Assembly (NCBI RefSeq): GCF_018129965.1
Contig: NZ_JAFCKW010000002.1
Span: 620,001 to 684,000 of the forward strand
Direction of reading: 5' to 3'
Source of the DNA: Bradyrhizobium diazoefficiens
Lineage (GTDB): Bacteria > Pseudomonadota > Alphaproteobacteria > Rhizobiales > Xanthobacteraceae
DNA: 64,000 bases
Part shown: piece by piece, positions 25,203-35,656 of the stretch
How the letters are laid out: each line of letters begins with the position of its first letter
Numbering within the stretch: the stretch's first letter is position 1
Translations under genes and position numbers: made by a program
Notes under the pieces: generated by a model
The model's input: the letters and a program-made list of their open reading frames with translations, nothing else
Told to the model about the DNA's origin: nothing
Database searches by the model: none

Positions 25203-27326
25203 TCAAGACATCTTGACGTGAGGCTCGCGCTCCCAGACTCGCAATTTCCCGAGGCCGTCGACGAACGATTTGGCCTCTTTCGCGCTTGCGATAGGGATGC
25301 ATCCGTCGTCGAAATCTTCAGAGGCGACGCCTGCTTTCTCGAACAGCGGGAGCGCCGCTTCGACATAGCCGATGAATTTGCAATGCGCGAACGCGTCGGC
25401 AAGGAAATCGCGTGCCGAGGACTCCAGCAGCAAATCGTTCATGGCATCAGCCGCGGGCATGAGCACGACTGCGTCGTAGAGAACGGACGGCCCGCCGTCG
25501 ATCATCTGGTCGGCCTCGATCCAACTCCCGTCGCTGGCCTTGGCGCCGGTGACCTTCGGCGCGATGATCTCGAAGGTCGCTCCGGACTTGTCGAGAGCGG
25601 CCTTGATGGCTTTGAGGATGTTGGCGTCCGAACCGTCGGAGACGAGGATACCGAGCTTTCGCCCCTCGAAACGCTCCGGGCCATTTCCGACGATGCTCAG
25701 GGCCGGGGAGGGATCGAGATCCTGACGCGTGGGCATGGCTGCGTCGGCAGGCTTCGGCATCTTCTGCAGGCCGAGCTTGTTTGCGACTTCGCTGGCCAGC
25801 GTCTCATCGATATTGAGCAGATGCGAGACGACACGTTCCCGGATCACCGGAATTTTCACCTTGCTGAGCTCGAACGTCAGGGCTGCGGCAATGTGCGACT
25901 GCTCTGCCGGGGTCTGGCTGATGAAGAACTGACGGGCCTGGCTGTAATGATCTGCAAAGCTTTCAGCGCGCAGACGGCGCTTTGCGCCCTGTTCCACCTC
26001 GGCGAACGGCGTGAAGCCGCGCTGCGGCGACTCTCTTGGTCCCTCGCCGAACGAGTTCGGCTGGTAATTGACGCGTCCGACCGGGTTGCGCATCGCCATG
26101 TGTCCGTCCTGCTGGAAATGGGCGAAGGGGCATTTGGGCGCATTGATCGGGATGTGGGTGAAATTGGGGCTACCCAGCCGCTTCAGCTGCGTGTCGAGGT
26201 AAGAGAAATTACGCCCCTGCAGCAGGGGATCGTTGGAGAAGTCGATTCCCGGCGGAACGTTCTGGGTCATGAAGGCGACCTGCTCGGTTTCCGCAAAGAA
26301 ATTGTCGGGCATCCGATCGAGCACCAGCCGTCCGACCGGAACGGGCGGCAGAACTTCTTCCGGGATCAGCTTGGTCGGATCGAGCACGTCGAAATCGAAG
26401 GAATCGGCGAAGTCCTGATCGAACAGCTGGAGCTGCAGCTCCCATTCCGGGAAATTTCCGGTCTTGATCGCCGTCCAGAGATCGCGCCGGTGGAAGTCGG
26501 GATCGGCACCGTTGATCTTGACGGCTTCGTTCCACACCACCGACTGCAGTCCGAGTGTCGGCTTCCAGTGGAATTTGACGAAGGTGGATTCGTTCCTGGC
26601 ATTGACGAGGCGGAACGTGTGGACGCCGAACCCTTCCATGAAGCGAAACGAGCGCGGGAGGGCGCGGTCGGACATCACCCACATGACCATGTGCATGCTC
26701 TCGGGGGTGAGGCTGATGAAGTCCCAGAAATTGTCATGCGCCGATTGCGCCTGCGGGAACGCGCTGTCCGGCTCCTCCTTGACCGCATGGATCAGGTCGG
26801 GAAACTTGATGGCGTCCTGAATGAAGAAGACCGGCATGTTGTTGCCGACGATGTCCCAATTGCCTTCCTGCGTGTAGAGCTTGACCGCAAAGCCGCGCAC
26901 ATCCCGGGCGAGATCGACCGAGCCCTTGCTTCCGGCCACGGTGGAAAATCGCACGAAGGCCGGCGTCTTTTCGCCGGCGCGCTGAAACAGGTCGGCCTTG
27001 GTGTATTTCGTGAGCGATTTATAGGTCTCGAAGAACCCATGCGCCGCGTAACCGCGCGCATGCACGACGCGCTCGGGGATGCGTTCGTGGTCGAAGTGGA
27101 AGATCTTCTCGCGAAAATGGAAATCCTCGAGCAGCGTCGGCCCGCGGGGCCCGACCTTCAGCGAGTTCTGGTCATCCGACACCGGGCCGCCCTGGGCCGT
27201 CGTCAGGACAGGTGTTTTGCCCGTGGCGGTTTGATGAAGTTCGCCGCCTTCACCTCGCATGAGCTTCTGATCGTGGATCGTTGCCGTTCCCGCAGATACG
27301 GGGGTCGATTTCGTCTTTTTAGCCAT
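25203..27326 (-). CDS. katE: Large-subunit catalase (clade II, HPII/KatE type)
   Basis: 707 residues, the size of large-subunit catalases. It converts hydrogen peroxide to water and oxygen in the cytoplasm. The distal His lies in [13 protein letters not shown], the distal Asn in [11 protein letters not shown], and the haem-ligand Tyr in [12 protein letters not shown]. After the catalase core (to about residue 500) comes the C-terminal flavodoxin/GATase1-like domain (about 555–700: [22 protein letters not shown]) that defines this clade. It is downstream of the RND operon on the same strand but 150 bp away, with a palindrome in between, so it is probably separately transcribed. Confidence 0.96.
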   Translation of the reverse strand: MAKKTKSTPVSAGTATIHDQKLMRGEGGELHQTATGKTPVLTTAQGGPVSDDQNSLKVGPRGPTLLEDFHFREKIFHFDHERIPERVVHARGYAAHGFFETYKSLTKYTKADLFQRAGEKTPAFVRFSTVAGSKGSVDLARDVRGFAVKLYTQEGNWDIVGNNMPVFFIQDAIKFPDLIHAVKEEPDSAFPQAQSAHDNFWDFISLTPESMHMVMWVMSDRALPRSFRFMEGFGVHTFRLVNARNESTFVKFHWKPTLGLQSVVWNEAVKINGADPDFHRRDLWTAIKTGNFPEWELQLQLFDQDFADSFDFDVLDPTKLIPEEVLPPVPVGRLVLDRMPDNFFAETEQVAFMTQNVPPGIDFSNDPLLQGRNFSYLDTQLKRLGSPNFTHIPINAPKCPFAHFQQDGHMAMRNPVGRVNYQPNSFGEGPRESPQRGFTPFAEVEQGAKRRLRAESFADHYSQARQFFISQTPAEQSHIAAALTFELSKVKIPVIRERVVSHLLNIDETLASEVANKLGLQKMPKPADAAMPTRQDLDPSPALSIVGNGPERFEGRKLGILVSDGSDANILKAIKAALDKSGATFEIIAPKVTGAKASDGSWIEADQMIDGGPSVLYDAVVLMPAADAMNDLLLESSARDFLADAFAHCKFIGYVEAALPLFEKAGVASEDFDDGCIPIASAKEAKSFVDGLGKLRVWEREPHVKMS

Positions 27327-27407
27327 GTGAGGATCTCCGGGGCCGGGGAGTCCTTCAATCCGGCTGCGCAGGTTCCGTTCCTCGCGAATGGTCTCCGCCG
27401 CTGGCGC

Positions 27408-27429
27408 GGCTCCCCGAATTCGGGGAGCC
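27408..27429 (-). terminator. Perfect 22-bp palindrome after the RND operon
   Basis: GGCTCCCCGAA is followed immediately by its reverse complement. It lies 49 bp past the stop codon of the RND permease and upstream of katE. It lacks a U-tract, so it may be a weak terminator or a protein-binding site. Confidence 0.4.
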
Positions 27430-27477
27430 GACGATCAGCATGATGCGGGCTGCGGCTGCGACGTCGCTTTGATCGGC

Positions 27478-30400
27478 TCAGTGGGCTGCCTGCGGCTTGC
27501 CCTGTGGTCCGAGGCTGGCTTCATCGGGCTTCTCCGCGTCGTCGGCCGTCGCCTTCGCCGAATGGTCGGCCGCCAGCACAATGTAGAAAGCGGGCACCAC
27601 GAAGAGGGTGAACAGCGTCCCAATCGAGAGGCCCGAGGCGATCACCAGCCCCATGTTGAAGCGGGAGGCGGCCCCCGCGCCGGTCGCGGTGATCAGCGGC
27701 ATCACGCCGATCACCATCGCAGCCGTCGTCATCAGGATCGGACGCAGCCGGATCGCGGTCGCCTCAATGACGGCGTCGCGCTTGGAGCGGCCGGCATGCT
27801 GCAGCTCGTTGGCAAATTCGACGATGAGAATGCCGTGCTTGCTGATCAGACCCATCAGCGTGACGAGGCCCACTTCGGTGTAGATATTGAGGCTCGCACC
27901 CTTGACGCCCATCATGATGAAGATCAGGGCGCCTGCGATCGACATCGGCACCGAGACCAGAATGATCAGGGGATCCCGAAAGCTCTCGAACTGCGCCGAA
28001 AGCGCCAGGAAGATGATGATCAGGGCGAAGCCGAACGTCGTGGCGAAGCCGGACGATTCCTGGATGAATTGCCGCGACTGCCCGCCATAGTCGATACTGT
28101 AGCCCTTGGGCAGCGTCCGGTCCGCGATCTCCCTCAGCGTGGCAAGCGCTTCGCCGGTGATCACGCCGGGCATCGCCACGCCGGAGATGGTGGCGGCATT
28201 GACCTGCTGAAAATGGTTCAGCGATTGCGGAACCGTCGATGTCTTCAACGAGGCCACCGTCGACAGGGGAACGGACGTGCCGTCCGAGGTCTTGATGTAG
28301 TAATCAAGCACCTGATCGGCGTTCAGTCGCTGGCGCTGCTCGACCTGGGGGATGACCTTGTAGGAGCGGCCATCCAGGCCGAAATAGTTGACGTAACCGC
28401 CGCCGAGCATGGAGCCGAGCGCACCGCCGACATCGCTGAGCTTGAGGCCGAGCTGGGCGGTCTTTTCCCGGTCGATGATGACCGAGGTTTGCGGCTGGTC
28501 GACCTTCAGGTCGTTGTCGAGGAAGATGAACTTGCCGCTCTTCAAGGCCTCGGCCGTGAATGCCTTGGCGATGCCGTCGAGCCGGTCGAATGGATCCGTT
28601 GTCTGGATCACGAACTGGATCGGCAGGCCGCTTGCACCGGGTAGCGGCGGCAGCTGGAACGCCACGATCTTGGCGCCCGCGACCCCCGACATCTCCTGCT
28701 GAAGCACCGGCTGGAGCTGCGCCGCCGTCTTGTCGCGCTTGTCCCAGGGTTTGAGCACCCAGCCGGCGATCGAGCTGCCGACCAGGTCGAGCTGAAATAC
28801 GCCGGCAGTTTCCGCATGGGCTGCAATGCGCCGGTAGACCTCGGCGGAGTACAGGAGCTTCTGCTGCAGCGTCGCATTCGGCGCGAGCGTCGACTGCATC
28901 AGGATCGCGCCCTGGTCTTCTTCCGGCGCCAGTTCGTTCTTGGAGTTGCTGTAGAGCCAGTAGATGCTGCTGAGGACGAGGGCGGCGAACACCACGGTGA
29001 CGGGGATCGTCCTCAGGCTGCTGTCGAGCATCCGTCGGTACAGGTGCTGCAAGGACTCCATCCGCGCATCGATGAACCCGACGATGCGGTCGTCCAGCGT
29101 CGGCTTGCCGGTGTTCGGCGGCTTCAGGATGAAGGCGCAGCACATCGGCGTCAGAGTCAGCGCGATGATGGCCGATACCGCCACGGCACCGGCGAGCGTG
29201 AAGGCGAATTCGGTGAACAGCGCACCGGTCAGGCCGCCCTGGAAGCCGATCGGCACATAGACCGCGATCAGCACCACGGTCATGGCCAGGATCGGACTGG
29301 CGAGCTCCCGCGCCGCCAGCAGCGCAGCCTGCAACGGCGTCTTGCCCTCGGCCAGATGCCGATTGACGTTCTCGACGACGATGATGGCGTCGTCGACCAC
29401 AAGACCGATCGCGAGCACCAGCGCCAGCAGGGTCAAAAGGTTGATCGAGAACCCCAGCGCCAGCAGCAGGGTGAACGTGCCGACCAGCGACAGCGGGATG
29501 GCGATCACGGGAATCAGCACCGAACGCCACGATCCCAGGAACAGAAACACCACCACGGTGACGATCAGGAGCGCTTCGACGAGTGTATGGATCACTTCCT
29601 CGATCGAGCTGTTCACGAAGTCGGTGGAGTCGTAGATGATCTCCGAATTGAGACCGTCCGGCTGCTGCGCCTTGATGTCGGGATAGACCGCACGGACGCC
29701 CTTGATGACGTCGAGGAGGTTGGCGTTTGGCGCGACCTGGATTCCGATATAGACCGCACGCTTGCCGTTGAATCCGACCGACGAATCGTAATCCTCGGAG
29801 CCGAGCGTGACGTTCGCCACGTCCGACAGCTTGACGTTGGAAGCGCCGGCCTGCTTGACGACCAGGTCGCGAAACTCCTGGAGCGACTTCAGGTTGGTCG
29901 CGGCGGTCAGGTTGACCTGGACCATCTGGCCCTTGGTGGTGCCGAGTCCCGCGATGTAGTCGTTGCTGGACAGCGCGGTCGAGACGTCGGATGCGGTCAG
30001 GCCATAGGCCGCGAGCTTGATCGGATCGAGCCAGGCGCGCAGCGCAAAGGTCTTGTTGCCGAGCAGCTCGGCGGTCTGCACACCCGTCACGGCCTGAAGC
30101 TTGGGCTGCACCACGCGGATCAGATAGTCGGTGATCTGGTTCGGCGCCAGCACGTCGCTGCTGAAGCCGAGATACATGGCGTCGATGGTCTGGCCGACTT
30201 TGACCGTCAGCACCGGCTGCTGGACGCCGCTCGGAAGCTGGTTGAGGACCGAGTTCACCTTGGTGTTGATCTCGGTCAGCGCCTTGCCGGAATCGAAATT
30301 CAGCCGCAGGTTGACGGTGATGGTCGAGGTGCCCGACTGGCTGGTCGAGGTCATGTAGTCGATGCCGTTGGCCTGGGCGATGGCATTTTCCAGCGGCGTG

Positions 30401-30591
30401 GTGATGAAGCCGGCGACGATCGCCGAATCCGCGCCGTAATACGTCGTCGTCACGGTGACGATCGCGTTCTGGGTTCGCGGATATTGCAGGATCGGCAGCG
30501 AGGTCATCGACCTCAGACCCAGCACCAGGATCATCAGGCTGACGACCATCGCGAGGACGGGCCGGCGAATGAAGATGTCGGTAAAGGACAC
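27478..30591 (-). CDS. RND multidrug efflux permease (AcrB/MexB family, HAE1)
   Basis: 1037 residues, full length for the family. It is the inner-membrane proton/drug antiporter of a tripartite pump. It starts with the family signature MSFTDIFIRRPVLAMVVSLMI. The proton-relay pair is in transmembrane 4 (LVVDDAIIVVENVNRHL), followed by the 'EELASPILAMTVVLIAVYVPIGF'-type segment. The periplasmic docking and porter loops and the repeated second half (ALSAQFESFRDPLIILVSVPMSIAGAL) are present. Its gene begins 12 bp after the adaptor stop. The substrate range is unknown. Confidence 0.95.
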   Translation of the reverse strand: MSFTDIFIRRPVLAMVVSLMILVLGLRSMTSLPILQYPRTQNAIVTVTTTYYGADSAIVAGFITTPLENAIAQANGIDYMTSTSQSGTSTITVNLRLNFDSGKALTEINTKVNSVLNQLPSGVQQPVLTVKVGQTIDAMYLGFSSDVLAPNQITDYLIRVVQPKLQAVTGVQTAELLGNKTFALRAWLDPIKLAAYGLTASDVSTALSSNDYIAGLGTTKGQMVQVNLTAATNLKSLQEFRDLVVKQAGASNVKLSDVANVTLGSEDYDSSVGFNGKRAVYIGIQVAPNANLLDVIKGVRAVYPDIKAQQPDGLNSEIIYDSTDFVNSSIEEVIHTLVEALLIVTVVVFLFLGSWRSVLIPVIAIPLSLVGTFTLLLALGFSINLLTLLALVLAIGLVVDDAIIVVENVNRHLAEGKTPLQAALLAARELASPILAMTVVLIAVYVPIGFQGGLTGALFTEFAFTLAGAVAVSAIIALTLTPMCCAFILKPPNTGKPTLDDRIVGFIDARMESLQHLYRRMLDSSLRTIPVTVVFAALVLSSIYWLYSNSKNELAPEEDQGAILMQSTLAPNATLQQKLLYSAEVYRRIAAHAETAGVFQLDLVGSSIAGWVLKPWDKRDKTAAQLQPVLQQEMSGVAGAKIVAFQLPPLPGASGLPIQFVIQTTDPFDRLDGIAKAFTAEALKSGKFIFLDNDLKVDQPQTSVIIDREKTAQLGLKLSDVGGALGSMLGGGYVNYFGLDGRSYKVIPQVEQRQRLNADQVLDYYIKTSDGTSVPLSTVASLKTSTVPQSLNHFQQVNAATISGVAMPGVITGEALATLREIADRTLPKGYSIDYGGQSRQFIQESSGFATTFGFALIIIFLALSAQFESFRDPLIILVSVPMSIAGALIFIMMGVKGASLNIYTEVGLVTLMGLISKHGILIVEFANELQHAGRSKRDAVIEATAIRLRPILMTTAAMVIGVMPLITATGAGAASRFNMGLVIASGLSIGTLFTLFVVPAFYIVLAADHSAKATADDAEKPDEASLGPQGKPQAAH

Positions 30592-30603
30592 GCTGTTTGA
30601 TCC

Positions 30604-31728
30604 TTACTGATCGATCGGCTTGGGATTGGGATCGTTCGCCAGGGGAATCGAGTTGTCCACCTTGAGCAGGGTGCCGTTGCGCAGCTTGATCTGGCCGGCG
30701 GTGACGACGGCTGAGCCGGCATCGAGACCGGAGAGCACGGCGACCTGGTCGCCGCGAGTGGGGCCGGTCTTGACGAAGGTCTGGCGTGCCACCAGGCCCT
30801 GCTTGCCCGGCGCGTCGCTCTTGACCGCGAGGAACACCGATTCTCCATAGGTGTTGTAGACGATCGCGGTCTGAGGCAGCGTGAGGTAGCTCGTCGGCTG
30901 GCCGACGCGGACGTCTATCCTGGCGAACATGCCGGGTAGCAGCTTGTGATCCGGATTGTCGAACAGCGCGCGGACCTGGACGTTGCGGCTGGTTGAATCG
31001 ACCTTGGAGTTGAAGGCTTGCACCACGCCCTTGAAGCTGCGGTCCGCAAACGCATCGACGCGGGCCACGACCTCTTGCCCGACCTTGACCTGGTCGATTG
31101 CCTGTTGCGGCAGCGTGAAGTCGACGAAGAGGCGATCGAGCGCCTGGAGCGTGACGATGGTGGTTCCGGCGGTCAGATACTGGCCGACATCGACCTGACG
31201 CACGCCGAGGCGTCCGGCGAACGGCGCCCGCAAAGTCTTCTGATCCACCAGCGCCTTCTGCTGGGCGACGAGAGCGAGTGCGTTGCGCTCGTTGACGGCA
31301 TCGCTGTCCACCGTTGCCTGGCTGACCGCATTGATCTTGAGCTGACCCTCATCGCGTCGCAGCGTGATTCCGTAGCCGTCCGCGGTGGCCTGGAGCGACT
31401 GCAGCTTGGCGACGTCGTCCTCCTTGCGCAGATCGAGCAAGACGTCGCCGGCGGCGACATCCTTGCCGGATTCGAAGTGAATGCCGGCCACGATTCCGGC
31501 CTGCTGCAGCGAAAGATCGGCACCGTTCACGGCGCGAAACGTGCCGATCACGGTCAAGGTCGATTGCCAGTCGCTGGGTTGCGCGGTGGTGGTCGACACC
31601 GTTTGCGGCGGATCGGCGAGCGAGGCCATGACCTGACTGATCATGCCGGCGCGGAAATTGACGAACCAGGCGAGGGCGGCAAACACCACCCCGACCGCAC
31701 ACAGCATGATGATCATGCGCTTGAACAT
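30604..31728 (-). CDS. RND efflux periplasmic adaptor (membrane fusion protein, AcrA/MexE type)
   Basis: 374 residues. An N-terminal anchor (MIIMLCAVGVVFAALAWFV) is followed by a lipoyl/hairpin region (LSLQQAGIVAGIHFESGKDVAAGDVLLDL; KTLRAPFAGRLGVRQVDVGQYL) and beta-barrel and membrane-proximal domains (FVDFTLPQQAIDQVKVGQEV; LLPGMFARIDVRVG). It bridges the inner-membrane permease and the outer-membrane channel. It is the middle gene of a three-gene operon (channel, adaptor, permease) on the minus strand. Confidence 0.94.
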   Translation of the reverse strand: MFKRMIIMLCAVGVVFAALAWFVNFRAGMISQVMASLADPPQTVSTTTAQPSDWQSTLTVIGTFRAVNGADLSLQQAGIVAGIHFESGKDVAAGDVLLDLRKEDDVAKLQSLQATADGYGITLRRDEGQLKINAVSQATVDSDAVNERNALALVAQQKALVDQKTLRAPFAGRLGVRQVDVGQYLTAGTTIVTLQALDRLFVDFTLPQQAIDQVKVGQEVVARVDAFADRSFKGVVQAFNSKVDSTSRNVQVRALFDNPDHKLLPGMFARIDVRVGQPTSYLTLPQTAIVYNTYGESVFLAVKSDAPGKQGLVARQTFVKTGPTRGDQVAVLSGLDAGSAVVTAGQIKLRNGTLLKVDNSIPLANDPNPKPIDQ

Positions 31729-31745
31729 GGCGTCTAGCTTTCGCG

Positions 31746-33305
31746 TTAGTTGGATGGCGGAGCCGGCTGCGGGGGCAGGGCTCCTGCGGGTACGAAGATC
31801 GCGGCAATGCCCGCGGGCCTTACCTCGGCGTCCGGAGTTTCATCGATGCGATTCCACCAGCCGCCACCCAGAGCCTGATACAGCGCAACGGTGTCGGCAT
31901 AGCGGGAGGCCTGCGCCTTCACGCGGTTGATCCGCGCCGTCAGCAGCGTCTGTTCGGCATTGATGACGGAGATGAATGTGGTTGAACCCGCCTTGAATTG
32001 GGCCTGGGACATCTTGAGGCTTTCGGCCGCGGTCTTTTCCGCCTCGACCTGCGCCTTCAACAGGTCGGCATCCGATTGAATCGCATGGAGCGCGTCGGCG
32101 ACGTTCTGGAACGCGGTGATCACGGTCGAACGATATTTCGCGCCGGATTGCTCCAACGCTGCGACCTTGGATTCCTTGGTGTGGAACAGGTTTCCGGCGT
32201 CGAAGATCGGCCCGGTCACGCTGGCGGCCGCGCTCCACGCGGCGGATTGCGGTCCGTATAAACTCGATAGCGCGAGTGCCGAGCTGCCACCCGAGGCGGA
32301 CAGTGTGACGTTGGGCAGCATGTTGGCGGTGGCCACGCCGACATTGGCGCTGGCCTGATGCACCTGGCTTTCGGCGGCCTGGATGTCCGGGCGCTGGCGC
32401 ACCAGCAAGGAAGGCACCGTAACCGGCAGGTCGCGCGGCAGGCGCAGGTTCGACAGCGGCACCGCCTCGCCCTTGTCCTGGCTCGGCAGACGACCAAGAT
32501 AGGCCATCAGCTGGTTGCGGTTCTGCGCGCGCGATTTTTGCAGTGGCGGCAGCGTCGCGACCGTCTGCGCGAGCTGGGCCTTCTGGGTCAGGACGTCGGC
32601 ATTGGAGACGGCGCCGAGGGCGAACTGCTGCTCGAGCAACGCCACCAACTGGCGCTGGCCCTCGATCTGCTCCTCGGTGACGCGAATCTGATCGGCATAG
32701 GAGGCGTCACTGATCGCCGTCGTCACCACATTGGCCGTCAAGGTCAGGTAGGTCGCCTCGAGTTGGAAGCGCTGATAGTCGGCATTGGCAAGATCGGCCT
32801 CGATCCCGCGTGCCTTGCCGCCGAAGATGTCGGGTGTGAAAGAAATCGGAACGGACGTCTTGTAGAGGGTGAACAAGGACGAGGGGCCGGTCTGCCCCGA
32901 TTCCGCCAGGGGTGTCTGGCTGCGGGTGACGCTGTCGCTTCCGGTGACGGACGGCATCAACGCGCCGATGTCGGCCGCGGCAACTTCGCGTGCCTGGCGC
33001 AGCGCAGCCTGCGCTGCGGTGATGTCGGGATGGTTCTCGATCGCCTCTCGGACGAAGGCTTCGATCCTCCGCGAGCCGAACACCTTCCACCAGATGCCCG
33101 GCACATCCGCGCCATGGACGAATCGCTGTGCCGTACCGCCGGGCCCGTCTGCCGCAGCGGCCGAGGACAAGCGGCCCGCGGTATAGCCGCTCACGGGGGG
33201 AGCTTCCGCAGGTACGAAGTTCGGGCCGACTGCGCATCCCCCAAGGGCAAGGGCGTGTGCGAGGGGTATCAGCGCACCCTTCTTCAACCTGGCGTAAAGA
33301 GTCAT
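31746..33305 (-). CDS. Outer-membrane efflux lipoprotein (NodT/OprM family)
   Basis: 519 residues. The lipoprotein signal has a lipobox ending LALGGC, followed by AVGPNFVPAEAP, the standard NodT/OprM start. Two outer-membrane-efflux (OEP) repeats follow, with ITAAQAALRQAREVAAADIGALMPSV in the first and LLVRQRPDIQAAESQVHQASANVGVATANMLP in the second. It forms the trimeric exit duct of the RND pump. As first gene of the operon, it faces the TetR regulator gene across a 207-bp region holding operator-like palindromes. Confidence 0.94.
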   Translation of the reverse strand: MTLYARLKKGALIPLAHALALGGCAVGPNFVPAEAPPVSGYTAGRLSSAAAADGPGGTAQRFVHGADVPGIWWKVFGSRRIEAFVREAIENHPDITAAQAALRQAREVAAADIGALMPSVTGSDSVTRSQTPLAESGQTGPSSLFTLYKTSVPISFTPDIFGGKARGIEADLANADYQRFQLEATYLTLTANVVTTAISDASYADQIRVTEEQIEGQRQLVALLEQQFALGAVSNADVLTQKAQLAQTVATLPPLQKSRAQNRNQLMAYLGRLPSQDKGEAVPLSNLRLPRDLPVTVPSLLVRQRPDIQAAESQVHQASANVGVATANMLPNVTLSASGGSSALALSSLYGPQSAAWSAAASVTGPIFDAGNLFHTKESKVAALEQSGAKYRSTVITAFQNVADALHAIQSDADLLKAQVEAEKTAAESLKMSQAQFKAGSTTFISVINAEQTLLTARINRVKAQASRYADTVALYQALGGGWWNRIDETPDAEVRPAGIAAIFVPAGALPPQPAPPSN

Positions 33306-33325
33306 CGTTGCTCGCTTGGAACTGG

Positions 33326-33382
33326 ACTGTTTAGTACTTGACTGGGGCTAGGTGCGTTGTCAACAGTACTGTACTGTTCAGT
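33326..33382. promoter_or_regulatory. Operator-like sites in the RND/TetR divergent region
   Basis: A 17-bp perfect palindrome, AACAGTAC-t-GTACTGTT, lies at 33362–33378. The decamer ACTGTTYAGT (itself ACTG/CAGT palindromic) occurs at 33326–33335 and 33373–33382. On the minus strand a -35 TTGACA (33358–33363) and a weak -10 CAAGTA (33335–33340), 17 bp apart, lie between the copies. This layout fits repression of the efflux operon by the adjacent TetR protein; it is inferred. Confidence 0.6.
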
Positions 33383-33512
33383 TTTGCGTTACCCAAGGGA
33401 AAGAGGTTCCTTGCCGCCGAATCCCATACTTTGTTTTTTGGGGGTGATAACAATCCGGAAAGTTGCGGGTTTGCACAGGCGAAGCGTTTCGTGAGCCAAA
33501 GGAGAGCCGTCC

Positions 33513-34151
33513 TTGATTGAAACCACCGAGCACCGCGCCCACGAAAAGGAGGTGGCGCATGCTGGCCGCAAGGTTGACATCGTCACCCGTGCGGCCTGGG
33601 ATCTGTTCCTGGACCAGGGGTTTTCTGCGACCAGCATGGACGCCATCGCGAAAGTCGCCGGCGTGTCCAAGGCGACGCTCTATGCCTATTTTCCGAGTAA
33701 GGAGGCCCTGTTTGCATCCTTGATCGTCGCGGAGTGTGAGAGCCTGCAGGACGACTTGCCTGTGCCGAAACTGTCGGCCGGACTGTCCGAGGCGCTGCGG
33801 GAGTTCGCCAAGCAATACCTCACCAGCTTCATCCATCGAAAGGACGTCGCTTTCGTCCGCATCATCGCCAATGAGAGCGGCCGGTTTCCAGTGCTCGCCC
33901 GGCTGTTCTATGAAAGCGGACCCGAGGCCACGACCCGGCGGCTTGCCGTATTCCTCGACCAAGCGCGGGCCAAAAAGCTGTTGGAATTCGACGATCCGGT
34001 GGAGGCCGCCAGGCAGTTCCTGTCTCTGGTTCGCGGCGAACTGCCGCTGCGGATCGTTCTGGGCCTCAGCGATATCACCGAGCAGGCGATCGAACAGGAA
34101 ATCGAGGCTGGCCTGAAATTCTTCCTGAAGGCATGCCAACCCCAGGCCTGA
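33513..34151 (+). CDS. TetR/AcrR family transcriptional regulator of the RND pump
   Basis: 212 residues. The N-terminal TetR helix-turn-helix reads FSATSMDAIAKVAGVSKATLYAYF followed by SKEALF (about residues 39–70); the C-terminal ligand-binding domain resembles the TetR_C_AcrR-like type (FVRIIANESGRFPVLARLFYESG). The start is TTG at 33513, supported by AAAGGAGAG about 9 nt upstream. Divergent orientation to the efflux operon and palindromes between them indicate local repression relieved by a pump substrate, as for AcrR/TtgR-type regulators. The ligand is unknown. Confidence 0.92.
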   Translation: MIETTEHRAHEKEVAHAGRKVDIVTRAAWDLFLDQGFSATSMDAIAKVAGVSKATLYAYFPSKEALFASLIVAECESLQDDLPVPKLSAGLSEALREFAKQYLTSFIHRKDVAFVRIIANESGRFPVLARLFYESGPEATTRRLAVFLDQARAKKLLEFDDPVEAARQFLSLVRGELPLRIVLGLSDITEQAIEQEIEAGLKFFLKACQPQA

Positions 34152-34177
34152 GGGCTCTCGAACGCTGGGGCCCTGAT

Positions 34178-35551
34178 CTATCCCGCGCTGAGGCGCACGC
34201 CGGCACGCAGGAATTTCTGCGGGTCGACTGCCTCGCCGTCGATGCGGGTTTCGTAGTGCAAATGGGGGCCGGTGGAGCGGCCGGTCGATCCGACCAGCCC
34301 GATGACCTGGCCGAGCTTCACGATCTCGCCAACCTTGACGTTGATCTCGGAGAGATGGCCGTAGCGGGTCGACAGCCCATTGCCGTGATCCACTTCGACC
34401 ATGCGGCCATAGCCGCCTGACCAGCCGGCCGAGACGACCTTGCCGTTGGCGGTGACGCGCGCGGGATCGCCGGTCGCACCGCGGAAGTCGAGCCCGGTGT
34501 GCATGGCCGGGCGGCCGAGAAATGGATCGCTGCGCACCCCGAAGCCCGAGGTGAATTCGACCTCGCCGATCACGGGCTTGCGATAGGGCACCTGCGCCAG
34601 CGTGCGGTTGAGGCGATCCATCTCGGCGCGCGCGGTGTTGATGCGAAACAGCTGCCTCTCGAACGGACCGGCATTGGCGGTCAGCTTGACCGGGACGAAC
34701 GGCCCACCCATGGCCGCGCGCGGCACGGCGGCTTCGAGGCTGGCGAGATTGAGGCCGAGGTCGCTGACGACGCCGCGCATTCGGCGCATGCGTGAATCCA
34801 TGCTTTCCTCGACGGCGCTGAGCGCTGCGATCTGGCGGCGCTCGACCTGGTCAAGCGAAGACGTCAACCGGACCAGGACGTTGTCGAATCCCTGGTTCTT
34901 GGCGAACTGGTTGGTCGGCGGCGCGATGACGGACGGTGCACGCGATTCGAGCCGTGCCTCGCGATCGGGCGGCGCCACAAAGATCACGGTGTCGCTGATC
35001 GGCGACGGCTTCGGCGTGCCCTGCATTGCAGTGCCCTGGGTCGAATCGCCGCGCTGCGGGGCCGCGCGCGGTATCGACCCGGTCACGTCGGGCATGGCGC
35101 CAAGCGCCGTCGCCCGGGATTCCAGCGCCGTCTGGCGCTTCATGATCTGCTCGAGCTTCTGGTCGAACTGCTCCTGGTCGAGCAACTGGCGGCTGGTGGT
35201 GCGGTCGACCTTGGCGCGCAGTTCGGTGATGCGGTCCTCATAGGCGTATTGCATCTCGGCCTGGCGGGCGATCAGCCGGGTCAGGACATCGTCACGGAAC
35301 GCGAAATAGGTGGCGGTCGCTGCCGACCAGAGCCCGAGCAGCACCACCGTGCCGACCACGATCCAGAACACGACAGGTCCGAGGCGGACCTGCTTGCCGT
35401 GATGCACGATAGTGTAGGCGTCGTCGGGCGCGGGAAGGGGAACCGCGGCCGCAACCGCGGCCGCCGAACGCCGTTGATAGGCGCGTCCATGGTCGTGAGG
35501 GTGATGTTGGGGGTACTGCGAGAAGTGGGCAGAACTTTTCGACATCGGCAC
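34178..35551 (-). CDS. M23 family metallopeptidase with N-terminal membrane anchor and coiled coil
   Basis: 457 residues. A cytoplasmic His/Pro-rich N-terminus precedes one transmembrane segment (about 58–85, VVFWIVVGTVVLLGLWSAATATYF). Coiled-coil regions follow, and the C-terminal LytM domain (about 330–450) has the zinc ligands HTGLDFRG and HLHYE. It would act on periplasmic peptidoglycan as an endopeptidase or as an activator of amidases. An alternative start two codons downstream (MSKSSAHF) is equally plausible. The gene is convergent with tetR, with 26 bp between the stops. Confidence 0.9.
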   Translation of the reverse strand: MPMSKSSAHFSQYPQHHPHDHGRAYQRRSAAAVAAAVPLPAPDDAYTIVHHGKQVRLGPVVFWIVVGTVVLLGLWSAATATYFAFRDDVLTRLIARQAEMQYAYEDRITELRAKVDRTTSRQLLDQEQFDQKLEQIMKRQTALESRATALGAMPDVTGSIPRAAPQRGDSTQGTAMQGTPKPSPISDTVIFVAPPDREARLESRAPSVIAPPTNQFAKNQGFDNVLVRLTSSLDQVERRQIAALSAVEESMDSRMRRMRGVVSDLGLNLASLEAAVPRAAMGGPFVPVKLTANAGPFERQLFRINTARAEMDRLNRTLAQVPYRKPVIGEVEFTSGFGVRSDPFLGRPAMHTGLDFRGATGDPARVTANGKVVSAGWSGGYGRMVEVDHGNGLSTRYGHLSEINVKVGEIVKLGQVIGLVGSTGRSTGPHLHYETRIDGEAVDPQKFLRAGVRLSAG

Positions 35552-35656
35552 TCCGGCGCCGGTCGGAATGGTTCCTTACGGCTCAATTGCCGCGGCAATC
35601 TGGGCTGGTCATGGTTAATTTTCCGGAAACGGGAGTACTCGAATCTGACGGGCTGG

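Noticed and set aside
28816-30600. 594-codon open frame on the plus strand
   Set aside because: It is a shadow of the RND permease with an Asp/His/Arg-rich random composition.
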